This document shows, in pieces, positions 52,324 to 62,100 of a stretch of DNA of 64,000 bases. Source of the stretch: Bacteroidia bacterium (GTDB lineage: Bacteria; Bacteroidota; Bacteroidia; J057); contig JAWPMV010000001.1 of NCBI GenBank assembly GCA_033391075.1, forward strand, positions 6,696,001 through 6,760,000, given 5' to 3'. The notes below the pieces were generated by a model. It searched no databases. It saw only the letters and a list, made by a program, of their open reading frames with translations, and was not told the origin of the DNA. Numbering within the stretch: position 1 is the first letter of the stretch; each line of letters opens with the position of its first letter. Made by a program: the position numbers and the translations under genes.

Positions 52324-54114
52324 TTATTTGCGGAAAAGACCTTTACGGTAGAAACGGAACTGGCCTCCTTCGTCTCCTACACTTTTCAGTGGACTCCCTT
52401 TTGGTGTTTGAGCTGTGTTGCGCTCTACTACAGAACGAACATTGTCAATCAACTCCTGCGCACCGAAACTATCTTTACGATTGTTGGTGAGGTAACGGAG
52501 CAGGTAGCGGGCGAAAGGACTGTTTTCTCCAGGCTGTCCATCCCATACTTTCTCAATGTCTCCAGAAGTGAAGGCCCATCTTGAACGAGCTTCTTCATTG
52601 ATTACGCCTCTCGTATTGGCGAAGAGAGAACCTGCATAACAAGCATCAGCGATCAAGAGGGTGTTCTTGGAGTTGATGGTGCGTAGGTAATCGTGGATGG
52701 TTGAGTTGCGGATGAAATCAGGAATCTTATTCAGTCTCGCATTTACTGGTACCCAATATCCCAACTCAGACTGAGGATCGTAGAAACCATGTCCTGCATA
52801 ATAGATGAGGAGGTTGTCATGCGGTCCCACTTTGTCCTGAAGGGTTTCGAAAGTTTCGAGGATATTTTCACGAGTTGCTTCGCGATTGTAAAGGGTAATT
52901 ACATCCGTAGCATTGAACTGATATTCGGCAGTCAATACTTGCGTGATATCATCACAATCTTTTACTGCATTGTGAAGACGGTTCCAATATTTGTATTCAT
53001 TTACTCCGATCAGCAGGAGGTAGCTTTTTCCTTGCTTGGTGCTATTACCAATTCCGGAATTGTAGTAACTACTAGCATAGCTGTCTTTATGAGGAGTATA
53101 TTTTCCAGGTCTTGTTTCCGGCTGATACGCAACTGGAGCTTGCGGCTCCGTGTATTGCATGCGGAATTTTTTGCGAGAGATATTTTCGAAACGATCTTTC
53201 GCAACGATCTCGATAGAAGAAACTCCACCTCCCATAGGAAGTTTAACTCTTGCTGAGAATTCTCCATCTTCAGAAACCGTGATATTTTGTTTGTTGATGG
53301 TCAGGGCAGAAACACCTGATACATCATATACAGTTCCTCTGATTACCTGGCTGGGATTTTCAAATTCCAGAATTCTATCATCCGTAATGTTGATCGGCTG
53401 ATTCAGGGTGATTTGAGGACCATTTCTGTCTGTAGTGCGGATTTCAGAAACGCGGATGTTATCTACTTCAACTGCTGTATTTCCACCAACCGTAAAGCCA
53501 AAGCTATTTCCAAACAGCTCCTGCGCTTCCATTTCATATACTTTTTCCTGATTGATGAAGAAGTACCATTTGTCGGATACCTTTCTTACCATCAGGGTAT
53601 TGTAAGCATGTTTGCTGTATCGAGACCCAAAGTATTGCCAACGCTGGAAGTCGAATGGACGATTTCCTGTAAACTTGGATACTTTGAAACGATTGCGGGG
53701 ATTAGTAGGATTGAAGAAGAAACCAAATTCGTTTCCTCTTACATCGCGACCGAAGGTTAGCCCTGTTACACTTCTGTCATCTCCTTTTACAAAACGAATG
53801 CGAATTTCAATCTCATAGTTACCCGTTTGGTTCATGGTAACTGGACGATGCTTTACATACGTAAAAGAAGTCAGAGAGGCACAGTAGTATTCTCCGTCCT
53901 GAATTCTTTCCTCTAAATACATAGAGCCCAGATCCCAACGGTTCCGGTTATCGTCGAATTCATCATAAAATACATTTACCTTATCGGCTTTAGGTATACC
54001 GAAATAATCTTTAGGTTTCCAATTTCTCTGAGAGAAAAGAGAACCATTAAAGACAAGTAACAAGGAAAAGAGCAAGTAATAGATGTTGGTGAAAGGGCTT
54101 GAAATGAGTCTCAT
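52324..54114 (-). CDS. Secreted caspase-family (C14) protease
   Basis: 596 residues from the ATG at 54114, chosen because a signal-type hydrophobic segment follows (about 10-28, ending SLFSQ); the frame is open further upstream but without a signal. Residues ~40-225 look like a LamG/concanavalin jelly roll (FYDEFDDNRNRWDLGS ... VEVDNIRVSEI); ~230-320 is an Ig-like strand domain; ~362-590 is a caspase fold with catalytic H442 (IYYAGHGFYDP) and C492 (LLIADACYAGSLF). It probably cleaves protein after basic or acidic residues outside the cytoplasm. Substrate unknown; the adjacent sigma/anti-sigma pair makes the anti-sigma TPR protein a candidate. Confidence 0.88.
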   Translation of the reverse strand: MRLISSPFTNIYYLLFSLLLVFNGSLFSQRNWKPKDYFGIPKADKVNVFYDEFDDNRNRWDLGSMYLEERIQDGEYYCASLTSFTYVKHRPVTMNQTGNYEIEIRIRFVKGDDRSVTGLTFGRDVRGNEFGFFFNPTNPRNRFKVSKFTGNRPFDFQRWQYFGSRYSKHAYNTLMVRKVSDKWYFFINQEKVYEMEAQELFGNSFGFTVGGNTAVEVDNIRVSEIRTTDRNGPQITLNQPINITDDRILEFENPSQVIRGTVYDVSGVSALTINKQNITVSEDGEFSARVKLPMGGGVSSIEIVAKDRFENISRKKFRMQYTEPQAPVAYQPETRPGKYTPHKDSYASSYYNSGIGNSTKQGKSYLLLIGVNEYKYWNRLHNAVKDCDDITQVLTAEYQFNATDVITLYNREATRENILETFETLQDKVGPHDNLLIYYAGHGFYDPQSELGYWVPVNARLNKIPDFIRNSTIHDYLRTINSKNTLLIADACYAGSLFANTRGVINEEARSRWAFTSGDIEKVWDGQPGENSPFARYLLRYLTNNRKDSFGAQELIDNVRSVVERNTAQTPKGSPLKSVGDEGGQFRFYRKGLFRK

Positions 54115-54310
54115 GTTACAATTTCGTTCTTCGGTCTTTGCTGCATCTATTTCCTTCAAGAATAACCATTCATTTTTGGAAGAAAAGCAATTTCCGGGTT
54201 TTATCCCTGAACTGCAAGTTCCCGTTATTTTTGATTCAATAAATAATGAAAAAAATGCGTCGAAAGCAGATGAACCTACTCCCAAAGCTTACACACTTTT
54301 CATCAAATAA

Positions 54311-55333
54311 CTATACCGGCGGGTTCGATAGGGTAGAAAGTAGTTTTAAAGTATCTACATTATCCGCAAAATCACTCAAAGCTGGATTTTGTGCGTATCC
54401 GTATGCGGTTTTTTGACCCACGATAATTTGGATATCATCACGGTGCTTCGCCAACAGTTCTTTATCTTCTCCTTCTTGCTGAATATGTACCCCGAACATC
54501 AATCCCATACTGGCAAAAGAGAGGTGGGAGGAATTATCGACCAGTATTTTAGGAAAAGCCTTAAAATTTCCACCCAACTGCTCTAGTCTACTTCTTTCAT
54601 ACAAAACCCGTTCCAAATAAAATGGATTGAGTAAGTTTTGTGGATAATCATTTAATATTTCGTAGAAAGTTTGCAGATCAGCTTCGGGAAAGATCAACAA
54701 ATTGCTTACGTTTCTGCAACCCAGGCCATTATATAGAAAAATATCCTTCGCCAGGCCCTTCATTTCATCTTCACTCATTTCCGCCTTTAATAAACCTACA
54801 CTAAATCGATTTTTGCGAATAAGCTTGGGAGTCTGTGGGTATTTTGCTTCAATGTATCGTGCAGTATTGTTGCTTCCGGTAGAAATAAGAAAATCACATT
54901 CTTCCACTTTCTCCACTAACAGGAGATAATCCTGGATTTCCGGAAAGATCTCAATCCACAATTTGCGAACATGGCTAATGAGGACGCTATCCCGGTGAGA
55001 GCTTTTCAACAGACATCTATGTCCTGCCAGTAGCGTCATCAATATATCATGAAAGCAAACCAGTGGGAGGTTGCCCGCAGCAATTACAGCTACCTTTTTA
55101 GGGGGATATTCGTAAATGGGATAATTTGCCAAAAATTTCTCAAGCCTCTCCTTTTGCAGCCAAATTCGAATTCCTTCCAGGGAAGATTGTATATAATAAA
55201 GCGTGAACCAGGGATTCTCTTCCACTGCTTTTTGTATGATTTCTTCCGGAAATTTTTCAATATGGAGCTCTTCTCCCAGCTTTAGTAAGCTGTTCAGTAT
55301 TTCTTCTCTCGATATAGATGGACGATTATTCAA
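54311..55333 (-). CDS. Acyl-CoA reductase (LuxC-like)
   Basis: 340 residues of the LuxC/aldehyde dehydrogenase-like family, with KKVAVIAAGNLPLVCFHD, LISTGSNNTARYIEAKYP and FLYNGLGCRNVSNLLIFP, the last containing the catalytic cysteine of the acyl-enzyme. It reduces an acyl-CoA to aldehyde with NADPH. In Bacteroidetes this gene is often divergent from a small ferredoxin, as here. There is no aldehyde-using partner in the window, though a link to the fatty-acyl pathway at 36-40 kb cannot be excluded. Confidence 0.85.
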   Translation of the reverse strand: MNNRPSISREEILNSLLKLGEELHIEKFPEEIIQKAVEENPWFTLYYIQSSLEGIRIWLQKERLEKFLANYPIYEYPPKKVAVIAAGNLPLVCFHDILMTLLAGHRCLLKSSHRDSVLISHVRKLWIEIFPEIQDYLLLVEKVEECDFLISTGSNNTARYIEAKYPQTPKLIRKNRFSVGLLKAEMSEDEMKGLAKDIFLYNGLGCRNVSNLLIFPEADLQTFYEILNDYPQNLLNPFYLERVLYERSRLEQLGGNFKAFPKILVDNSSHLSFASMGLMFGVHIQQEGEDKELLAKHRDDIQIIVGQKTAYGYAQNPALSDFADNVDTLKLLSTLSNPPV

Positions 55334-55420
55334 TTGTCAACAAAGATATCAATCGGCCAACAATATCGCATGCATGCCGTAAAGCAATTGGATAATTAGC
55401 AAAACATTCAAGAAAACAGA

Positions 55421-55450
55421 TTGTTAATTAATCGAATAAGCTTATTTTTG
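55421..55450 (+). promoter_or_regulatory. Bacteroidetes promoter for the ferredoxin gene
   Basis: TTG at 55421-55423, 19 bases, then TATTTTTG at 55443-55450: an exact match to the TTG-N19-TAnnTTTG promoter of this phylum, 33 bases before the ATG. Confidence 0.7.
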
Positions 55451-55483
55451 CCCTTCAAATTCAAATTAGAATAAAACGGAATT

Positions 55484-55834
55484 ATGGCCATCATTATAAC
55501 AGATGAGTGCATCAATTGCGGTGCTTGCGAACCGGAATGCCCAAACAACGCCATTTATGAGCCTGGGGTACCCTGGAAATTCTCTGATGGTACAGATTTG
55601 AGCGGTTCTATCGACTTTGGCGACGGAACTTCTATTGAAGCTGACGACGAACAGGAAGCTGTATCAGATGAGGTGTATTATATCACTCCTTTTAAATGTA
55701 CCGAATGTATCGGTTTTCATGAGGAACCTCAGTGTGCAGCCGTTTGTCCGGTTGATTGTTGTGTTCCTGATCCCGATTACGAAGAATCAGAAGAAGAATT
55801 ATTGCAGAAAAAAGATTGGCTTCATATAGAGTAG
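55484..55834 (+). CDS. 4Fe-4S dicluster ferredoxin
   Basis: 116 residues. The first cluster motif is [19 protein letters not shown] (C-x2-C-x2-C-x3-C-P). The second is [20 protein letters not shown], where an insertion separates the second and third cysteines, as in Chromatium-type 8Fe ferredoxins. Between the motifs is an acidic ~50-residue insertion. It serves as a low-potential electron carrier. Divergent from acyl-CoA reductase; followed by a terminator. Confidence 0.92.
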   Translation: MAIIITDECINCGACEPECPNNAIYEPGVPWKFSDGTDLSGSIDFGDGTSIEADDEQEAVSDEVYYITPFKCTECIGFHEEPQCAAVCPVDCCVPDPDYEESEEELLQKKDWLHIE

Positions 55835-55869
55835 TCTCTCTATAGGTGAAAGTCCAAAGAATATGTAAT

Positions 55870-55906
55870 TTGCCTTCCCGAGTACTACGGGAAGGCAATT
55901 GTTTTT
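55870..55906 (+). terminator. Rho-independent terminator immediately before gatB
   Basis: A perfect 11-bp stem TTGCCTTCCCG/CGGGAAGGCAA with a seven-base loop, followed by TTGTTTTT. It ends 7 bases before the gatB ATG. Confidence 0.85.
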
Positions 55907-55913
55907 CAGAGCT

Positions 55914-57374
55914 ATGTCTAATTCGGAACTATCGTCCAAATACGAGACGGTTATTGGACTGGAAGTCCACATTCAGCTAAAAACTAATCGAAAAGTTTTC
56001 GCACCGGAGAATTTCGTTTTCGGAAGTCCTCCCAATCAGCATGTATCTCCGGTAAGTATGGCCCATCCGGGAGCCCTTCCTTCCCCCAACCTCAGATGTA
56101 TCGAACATATCGTAAAGTTGGGACTGGCAATCGGATGTGAAATAGCCCAAAATTCCTATTTCGCCAGAAAGAATTACTTCTATCCCGATCTTCCCAAAGG
56201 CTATCAATTGTCTCAGGATACCCTGCCAGTAGTGGGAGAAGGAAAAATGGATATATATGTGGATGGGAAAGAGAAGAAAAGTATCGAGATTGAGCGAATC
56301 CACCTGGAAGAAGATGCGGGAAAATCTATCCATGATATTCATCCTAGCCAAAGTTTGATCGATCTCAATCGCGCCGGCGTTGGCTTAGCCGAATTGGTTA
56401 CAAAACCGGATTTACGCTCTGCACAGGAAGCTGGTGCCTTTTTGGCCGAAATCAGACGAATAGTTCGCTATTTGCAAATCAGTGATGGTAATATGGAGGA
56501 GGGCTCCTTACGCTGCGATGCCAATGTTTCTGTCATGCCTAAAGGATCCGATACCTATGGAACCCGGGTAGAGATCAAAAATATCAATTCTATCAGCCAG
56601 GTAATCAAAGCCATCAATTATGAAAGTGGCCGGCAAATGCAATGCGTGGATAGGGGAGAAGCTTTGGTACAGGAAACGAGGACCTGGGATGTGGCCAAAG
56701 GAAAAACGGCTCCGATGCGTGACAAGGAGACAGCGGATGATTATCGCTATTTCCCTGAGCCAGATTTACAACCCCTCAAAATCAGTCAAGCCAAGATTCT
56801 AGATATAAAAGCAGAAATCCCCCGTTTACCTCAAAGCAGATTTCTCCAATACATAGAGGAGTATAAAATCGCAAAAAATGAGGCCCAAAGCCTGGCCGAT
56901 CAGCGTGAAGTCTCCGATTATTTCGAAGCTCTAATCCCCTTTACTGATAGCCCAAAAACTGCTGCCAACTGGGTACTGGGTCCGGTAAAAACCTGGCTCA
57001 ATGAACATAATGAAGACATAATCAATTTCCCCATACAGGCAAAAAAACTGGGTGACCTAAGTCAATTGGTCAAGTCAGGAAAAGTGAACCTTAATGCTGC
57101 CAAGGAAGTCATTTTCCCCAGACTATGTGAAAATCCGGAAGGAATTCCTGAAACGATCGCTCAGGAAAATGATCTTATCATGGAGTCCGCAGAGAATGAA
57201 TTGCAGAATGCAATGGAGAGTTTGATAGAAAAATTTCCTGCGGAAGTAAAAAAATATAGAGGAGGAAAAAAGAATCTGGCAGGCTTTTTTGTAGGACAAT
57301 TGATGAGGCAGTTTAAAGGAAAAGCAAATCCAAAAGAAGTGAATGAAGTAGTACGAAAGTTGCTGGAAGGCTGA
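55914..57374 (+). CDS. gatB: Asp-tRNA(Asn)/Glu-tRNA(Gln) amidotransferase subunit B
   Basis: 486 residues from the ATG at 55914 (five codons after an in-frame start that falls inside the terminator). The YETVIGLEVHIQLKT opening and the HLEEDAGKSIHD and DLNRAGVGLAELVTKPDL motifs are the GatB signatures; the C-terminal YqeY-like helical tail ends in NEVVRKLLEG. GatB recognises misacylated tRNA and supplies the kinase active site that activates the Glu/Asp before amidation. Confidence 0.95.
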   Translation: MSNSELSSKYETVIGLEVHIQLKTNRKVFAPENFVFGSPPNQHVSPVSMAHPGALPSPNLRCIEHIVKLGLAIGCEIAQNSYFARKNYFYPDLPKGYQLSQDTLPVVGEGKMDIYVDGKEKKSIEIERIHLEEDAGKSIHDIHPSQSLIDLNRAGVGLAELVTKPDLRSAQEAGAFLAEIRRIVRYLQISDGNMEEGSLRCDANVSVMPKGSDTYGTRVEIKNINSISQVIKAINYESGRQMQCVDRGEALVQETRTWDVAKGKTAPMRDKETADDYRYFPEPDLQPLKISQAKILDIKAEIPRLPQSRFLQYIEEYKIAKNEAQSLADQREVSDYFEALIPFTDSPKTAANWVLGPVKTWLNEHNEDIINFPIQAKKLGDLSQLVKSGKVNLNAAKEVIFPRLCENPEGIPETIAQENDLIMESAENELQNAMESLIEKFPAEVKKYRGGKKNLAGFFVGQLMRQFKGKANPKEVNEVVRKLLEG

Positions 57375-57487
57375 GAAAAATCAGCATTTACTTGACAATT
57401 TCGCAGTTTCTGCTTTATTCTGACTTGAGGAAAAATTTTACTCTTAGTATTATTGTAAACTCAAACATCGACTTAATATAGAAACGC

Positions 57488-58048
57488 ATGGAAGATATTA
57501 AACTAATTCTTGACATGGTCAATGAAGGGATGGAGAAGGCTATTGATCACTTTAGAAATTCACTCGTGAAAATTCGCGCAGGGAAAGCAAGTACCAGTAT
57601 GGTCGATGGTGTATCGGTAGATTACTATGGGACCTCGACCCCATTAAATCAGGTTGCGAATGTGTCTGTTTCTGATGCAAGGACACTCGCCATCACTCCC
57701 TGGGAAAAGCATATGATTCCAATCATTGAGAAAGCTATCCGGGATGCAAATCTGGGATTCAATCCTCAAAGTGATGGAGAAATGGTAAGAATTCCTATTC
57801 CCATGTTGACCGAAGAAAGAAGAAAAGATTTGGTGAAACAAGCAAAATCAGAAGCTGAGAATGCCAGAATTGCTTTGAGAAAAGCCAGACAAGATGCAAA
57901 TAGTGAGCTAAAAGATCTCTTGAAAGGCGGTACTTCTGAGGATGCTGTAAAAGAAGGAGAAAAGAAAGTTCAGGACATCACCAATGATTATAATAATAAG
58001 GTCGAAGCCATTATGAAAGAAAAAGAAAACCAGATCATGACTGTATAG
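57488..58048 (+). CDS. frr: Ribosome recycling factor
   Basis: 186 residues, standard size. LVKIRAGKASTSMVDGVSVDYYG, the RTLAITPWEK turn and PIPMLTEERRKDLVKQAK in the C-terminal helix are invariant features. With EF-G it splits the post-termination ribosome. It is encoded 113 bases after gatB and followed by a terminator. Confidence 0.96.
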   Translation: MEDIKLILDMVNEGMEKAIDHFRNSLVKIRAGKASTSMVDGVSVDYYGTSTPLNQVANVSVSDARTLAITPWEKHMIPIIEKAIRDANLGFNPQSDGEMVRIPIPMLTEERRKDLVKQAKSEAENARIALRKARQDANSELKDLLKGGTSEDAVKEGEKKVQDITNDYNNKVEAIMKEKENQIMTV

Positions 58049-58120
58049 TTCAAGCCATCTGATTTTCTGCTTATTCGTCGCAAAGACCGATAATCAATTA
58101 AAAAGATTCACTTCAAACAA

Positions 58121-58149
58121 AAAGCTTAGGGATTTCCTAAGCTTTTTTT
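58121..58149 (+). terminator. Rho-independent terminator after frr
   Basis: A 10-bp perfect stem AAAGCTTAGG/CCTAAGCTTT, five-base loop, then four T. It lies 72 bases after the frr stop. Confidence 0.85.
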
Positions 58150-58150
58150 C

Positions 58151-58158
58151 TACTTTTG
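58151..58158 (+). promoter_or_regulatory. -7 box directly before the DUF368 gene
   Basis: TACTTTTG matches TAnnTTTG exactly and ends 5 bases before the ATG at 58164. With the usual spacing transcription would begin at or beside the start codon, giving a leaderless or nearly leaderless message. No matching -33 TTG is seen. Confidence 0.5.
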
Positions 58159-58163
58159 CCCGC

Positions 58164-59114
58164 ATGAAATCATACGTTTTCGTTTTTCTGAAAGGGCTTG
58201 CTATGGGTGCTGCGAATGTAATCCCCGGGGTATCGGGTGGTACTATCGCACTAATCACCGGAATCTACGAAAAGCTGATAAACTCCTTAAAAGCCATAGA
58301 TTTAGAGGTAATCAAAATGGTTTTTACTGGAAAAATCAAGCAAGCCTGGGAACACGTAAACGCTACGTTTTTGGTGCTTCTCTTCGCCGGAGTAGGAGTA
58401 AGCCTCGTCAGTCTCGCAAAACTTTTCAAGTTTTTCCTGGAGCATGAGAACCCTGCATATGAGATTGGTCTGATGGCCTTTTTCTTTGGATTGATTCTCG
58501 CTTCTCTTTTTTCGGTTGGGAAAACAGTTGAAAAATGGAATCCAGTAGTGATTCTCTCCTTTATTATAGGCGTAGCAGCAGCAGTAGGGATCGCATTGCT
58601 AACACCCGCCAGTGAAAATGGAAATTGGTGGTACCTTATTATTTGCGGAATTGTGGGGATGTGTAGTATGATCCTTCCCGGCCTGTCGGGTTCTTTCGTC
58701 CTCATCATCATGGGCAACTATAAACTCATCATGCTGGATGCAGTAAGTGAGTTTAACCTCAAAGTTTTGATGCCCGTAATGATCGGAGTGGTCGTGGGGA
58801 TGGTTGCTCTATCGAGAGTTCTTTCCTGGATATTTAAACACTACCGGGATATCACAATTTCTTTGATGACTGGATTTATCCTGGGTTCACTTCTGATTAT
58901 TTGGCCCTGGAAAAATGAGCTTTACTATACAGATGCTGCTGGTGAGTTTATCCTGAAGAAAGGGGAAAAGCTTGTAAGCGGATACGACTGGTACATGCCT
59001 GACTTTGGAACTAATGCCACCTGGGTAGCTATTCTGATGGCTGTACTGGGAGCCGCAAGTATTTGGGGAACTGAATATTTTGCCGCTAAACTGGGAGGAA
59101 AAGAAGAAGTCTGA
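58164..59114 (+). CDS. DUF368 (PopT-like) polyprenyl-phosphate transporter
   Basis: 316 residues with about eight membrane helices. The N-terminal GAANVIPGVSGGTIALITGIYE and the repeated MCSMILPGLSGSFVLIIMG are the twin re-entrant PGxSGxxxxLxxGxY motifs of the family. DUF368 proteins (PopT) are known to return undecaprenyl phosphate to the cytoplasmic face for peptidoglycan and glycan synthesis. It is convergent with the next gene, 11 bases apart. Confidence 0.9.
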   Translation: MKSYVFVFLKGLAMGAANVIPGVSGGTIALITGIYEKLINSLKAIDLEVIKMVFTGKIKQAWEHVNATFLVLLFAGVGVSLVSLAKLFKFFLEHENPAYEIGLMAFFFGLILASLFSVGKTVEKWNPVVILSFIIGVAAAVGIALLTPASENGNWWYLIICGIVGMCSMILPGLSGSFVLIIMGNYKLIMLDAVSEFNLKVLMPVMIGVVVGMVALSRVLSWIFKHYRDITISLMTGFILGSLLIIWPWKNELYYTDAAGEFILKKGEKLVSGYDWYMPDFGTNATWVAILMAVLGAASIWGTEYFAAKLGGKEEV

Positions 59115-59125
59115 TTCTCAAATAC

Positions 59126-62100
59126 TTATCGGATCAAATGGATGACACCCTGTTCCCACCAGGGAGTGGGTCCGTAGTCTATCAAAGGATTATCACTTTT
59201 GTAAATAAGGTTTAGGAAATAGGTATAAACTCCAGCCGCAGCTTCTCTCCCTCTGAATTTCCCATCCCAGGCCTGATGGATATCTTTCGATTGGAAAACG
59301 ATATTCCCCCACTGATCAAATATTTTCAAATCATATTCCAGGACTCCTACTCCAAAAATCTGAAAGAAGTCATTGATATTATCTCCATTTGGAGTAAAAG
59401 AATTGGGAATATAAATGCGAGGCTTTTCGGGCAAGACGCATATCACTTGCTCTGTTGTATCCCAACAACCCGCTTCATTTTCTATATAAAGACTTACAGC
59501 ATATTCTCCTATTTTCTGATAGCTATGGGTGGGATTTTCATTGGGGTAAAAGTCTGCCGAACTCCCATCTCCGAACTCCCATTTACCCTGCGAAGCTCCT
59601 TTACTCTGGTTTAAAAAGGTAATACCTGGATCTTCCATAGTTACACACTCTCCATTGGGATTGGGAGAAAAAGCTGCGAATACAAATTCATAGGAAGGTA
59701 TTTCCGTTTGATCTTCTAATAAACAGCCTGAATTTAGATCTTCTACTTCCAGCTCATATTCAAAATGACTGGGAGCCCAAAGGGTATCTCCCTGAAGCGG
59801 TGGATTTGTTCTCCAGCGTACCTCATAATTTCCGGGAGGATCCATATTAGCCATAACAAATCCCAGGTCTCCTTCACAAACGGTATCTCCATGTACAAAT
59901 TCAATTGAAAAACCGTCTTTGACAGCCAAAAATGCTTCCGCTGTATCCGGCATGCTACAACCATCCTCCAATAGAACCTGATATGTAGTCGAATGCTGAG
60001 GTCTGACTACGAGAGAATCTGCCTTTCCACCCGAATGCAACCAAGTATACTGATACGAATTTTCCATCCCTCCAGAAGCAAGTGCAAAAACTCCGGCAAA
60101 TCCTCCTGAGCAAATGGTGTCTGTTGAAGTGAATGCCCAGACTTCCAGGCCTTCTTTCACCTGTGTTATAGATCGAGCTTTCAGGAAACAGGCACCTGAT
60201 CCAAATTCGTAATTGATTATGTGCTCTCCAGGTCCTGCTATGAGGGGATTAAACATATTCCCTACAATTCCCGGCCCACTAAAAGTGCCTCCATTTCTTG
60301 TAGCGGAAAGTTCGATGAAGCTATCCTGATAACAATAGGTATCCCCTAAATTGAGGATGACAGGTGTCTCAGGAACAAAAACTTCCAGCTCAATAGAGTC
60401 CAGACATCCCTGGGGCGATTCATAATATATCTGGTGAAAACCTCTTCCTGCCAGTCCCGGATCAAAAATTCCATTTAGGCTATCCGTTATCCCAGTACCA
60501 AACCAGTTTCCTCCTGGTCGATCGGATTGCAATTGGATGGGATCAGAAAACTCACATAAGGCAGTATCTGTTGCAATAGGATTTCCATAAACCACAAAGA
60601 CAATGCTATCCATGCAGCCATTTGCTTCATAGTAAAGCGTATGCGCTCCCGGGCCCGCAAATTCTGCTTGAAAAATGCCGGGATTATCGGCAACCGTTAC
60701 TCCATTTCCTGTCCATTTTCCATTGTAGGGACTACGACGGGTTCGATCAAAGTCGAGCGGAATTCGTCCATCATTCATGCAAAACCAGGCCGTGTCGATG
60801 GGCACCCGGGTTTCCCTCACCTGCAATATTTTCTCGGCATAGCATCCATTTACTGTATATCGCAATGTTTGATTATAATCACGTAAACCCGCTAATCCCG
60901 GATCAAATATACCCGAGTCTGCATCAATTATGCCCATTCCTGACCAAAGACCTCCATCCGGATCTACATCTCCAAGCCAAATAGGATCAGCATCTGTGCA
61001 TACACTCAAAAAGCCTCCGATATTGATATTTCTCACATGAACAAAAACAGAGTCTTTACAACCTTGCATTTGGTAGATCAATTTATGTGTACCTCCTCTC
61101 GCTAATCTGGGAGAGAAGATACCCAATAGGGTATCGAAGATTCCATTGCCTTTCCATACGCCACCTATGGGGCTGAAATCCAGGGTAAAATCCGGATCAG
61201 ATTCGCAGAGGGTATCTTTAGGTACTGCTGAAGTAAGATCAATCGTTCCTACGACCACATCTTTTGTATCCGTACATCCATTTACAAAATAGCTAAGGCT
61301 AAAAATCCCACTTTGCTGGGGCGTAAACACCCCCGAATCAGCCACAAAATCTCCACTCCAAATACCTCCTTTAGGCTCAAAGTCCACAAATGCAAAAGGC
61401 GGAGCGCCTGTACAAGCAGCTTCATCCCGACCTGCATAAATGCCATTTACCTGGATTTTCATTCGATTTCGACAAGCAAACTCATCTTCATACTCAATGG
61501 TATGAATCCCATCTCCTGCACTATCAGGATGAAAAGTCCCCGATGCTCCATCAATAATTCCTTGTCCTGACCAAAATCCTCCATCGGGTATTGCTGATAA
61601 ATCAAAAGGGGGAGCCGTTTGGCAGACAATGGAATCCTCTGGCAGCTGTGGGTTTTCCCTTACAAAAATATGCACACTATCCTCCGCAGTGGGCGAGCCA
61701 TTTTCATCATAAACTCGGACATGATAGGTCTTGCTTTCGGAAGGACAAACTAAAATGGGATCACCAGAATCAGGAAAACCTTCCAGCCAATCAAAGTGAT
61801 AGGTCTGTAAATCTCCTCCGCTTACCTCAAGCAAAATCCGATTACATTCACCCGGACATACGCTATCTCTGTCCACATAGACCTCGATCTCTATTGGACA
61901 ATCTCTTACTTTCAGGGTATCACTGGAATATAATTCCCATATATCGCCGCATGCATCTACATAAGGCGAAAGAAAGGAAACATAATAATCTCCACTTTTA
62001 AAAAGGCCTTCCTCCAATACGATTTCAGCTTTCCTTGTACTATCTCCCTGACAATTAATGGGATAGGCCTGAAGTATCCTGACTGGTACAGGTCCGTTTA

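Noticed and set aside
50210-54114. Type III-E CRISPR-like (gRAMP/TPR-CHAT) locus
   Set aside because: A caspase and a sigma factor are present, but there is no Cas effector, no array, and the caspase has a signal peptide and no TPR. Only the release logic is borrowed as an analogy.
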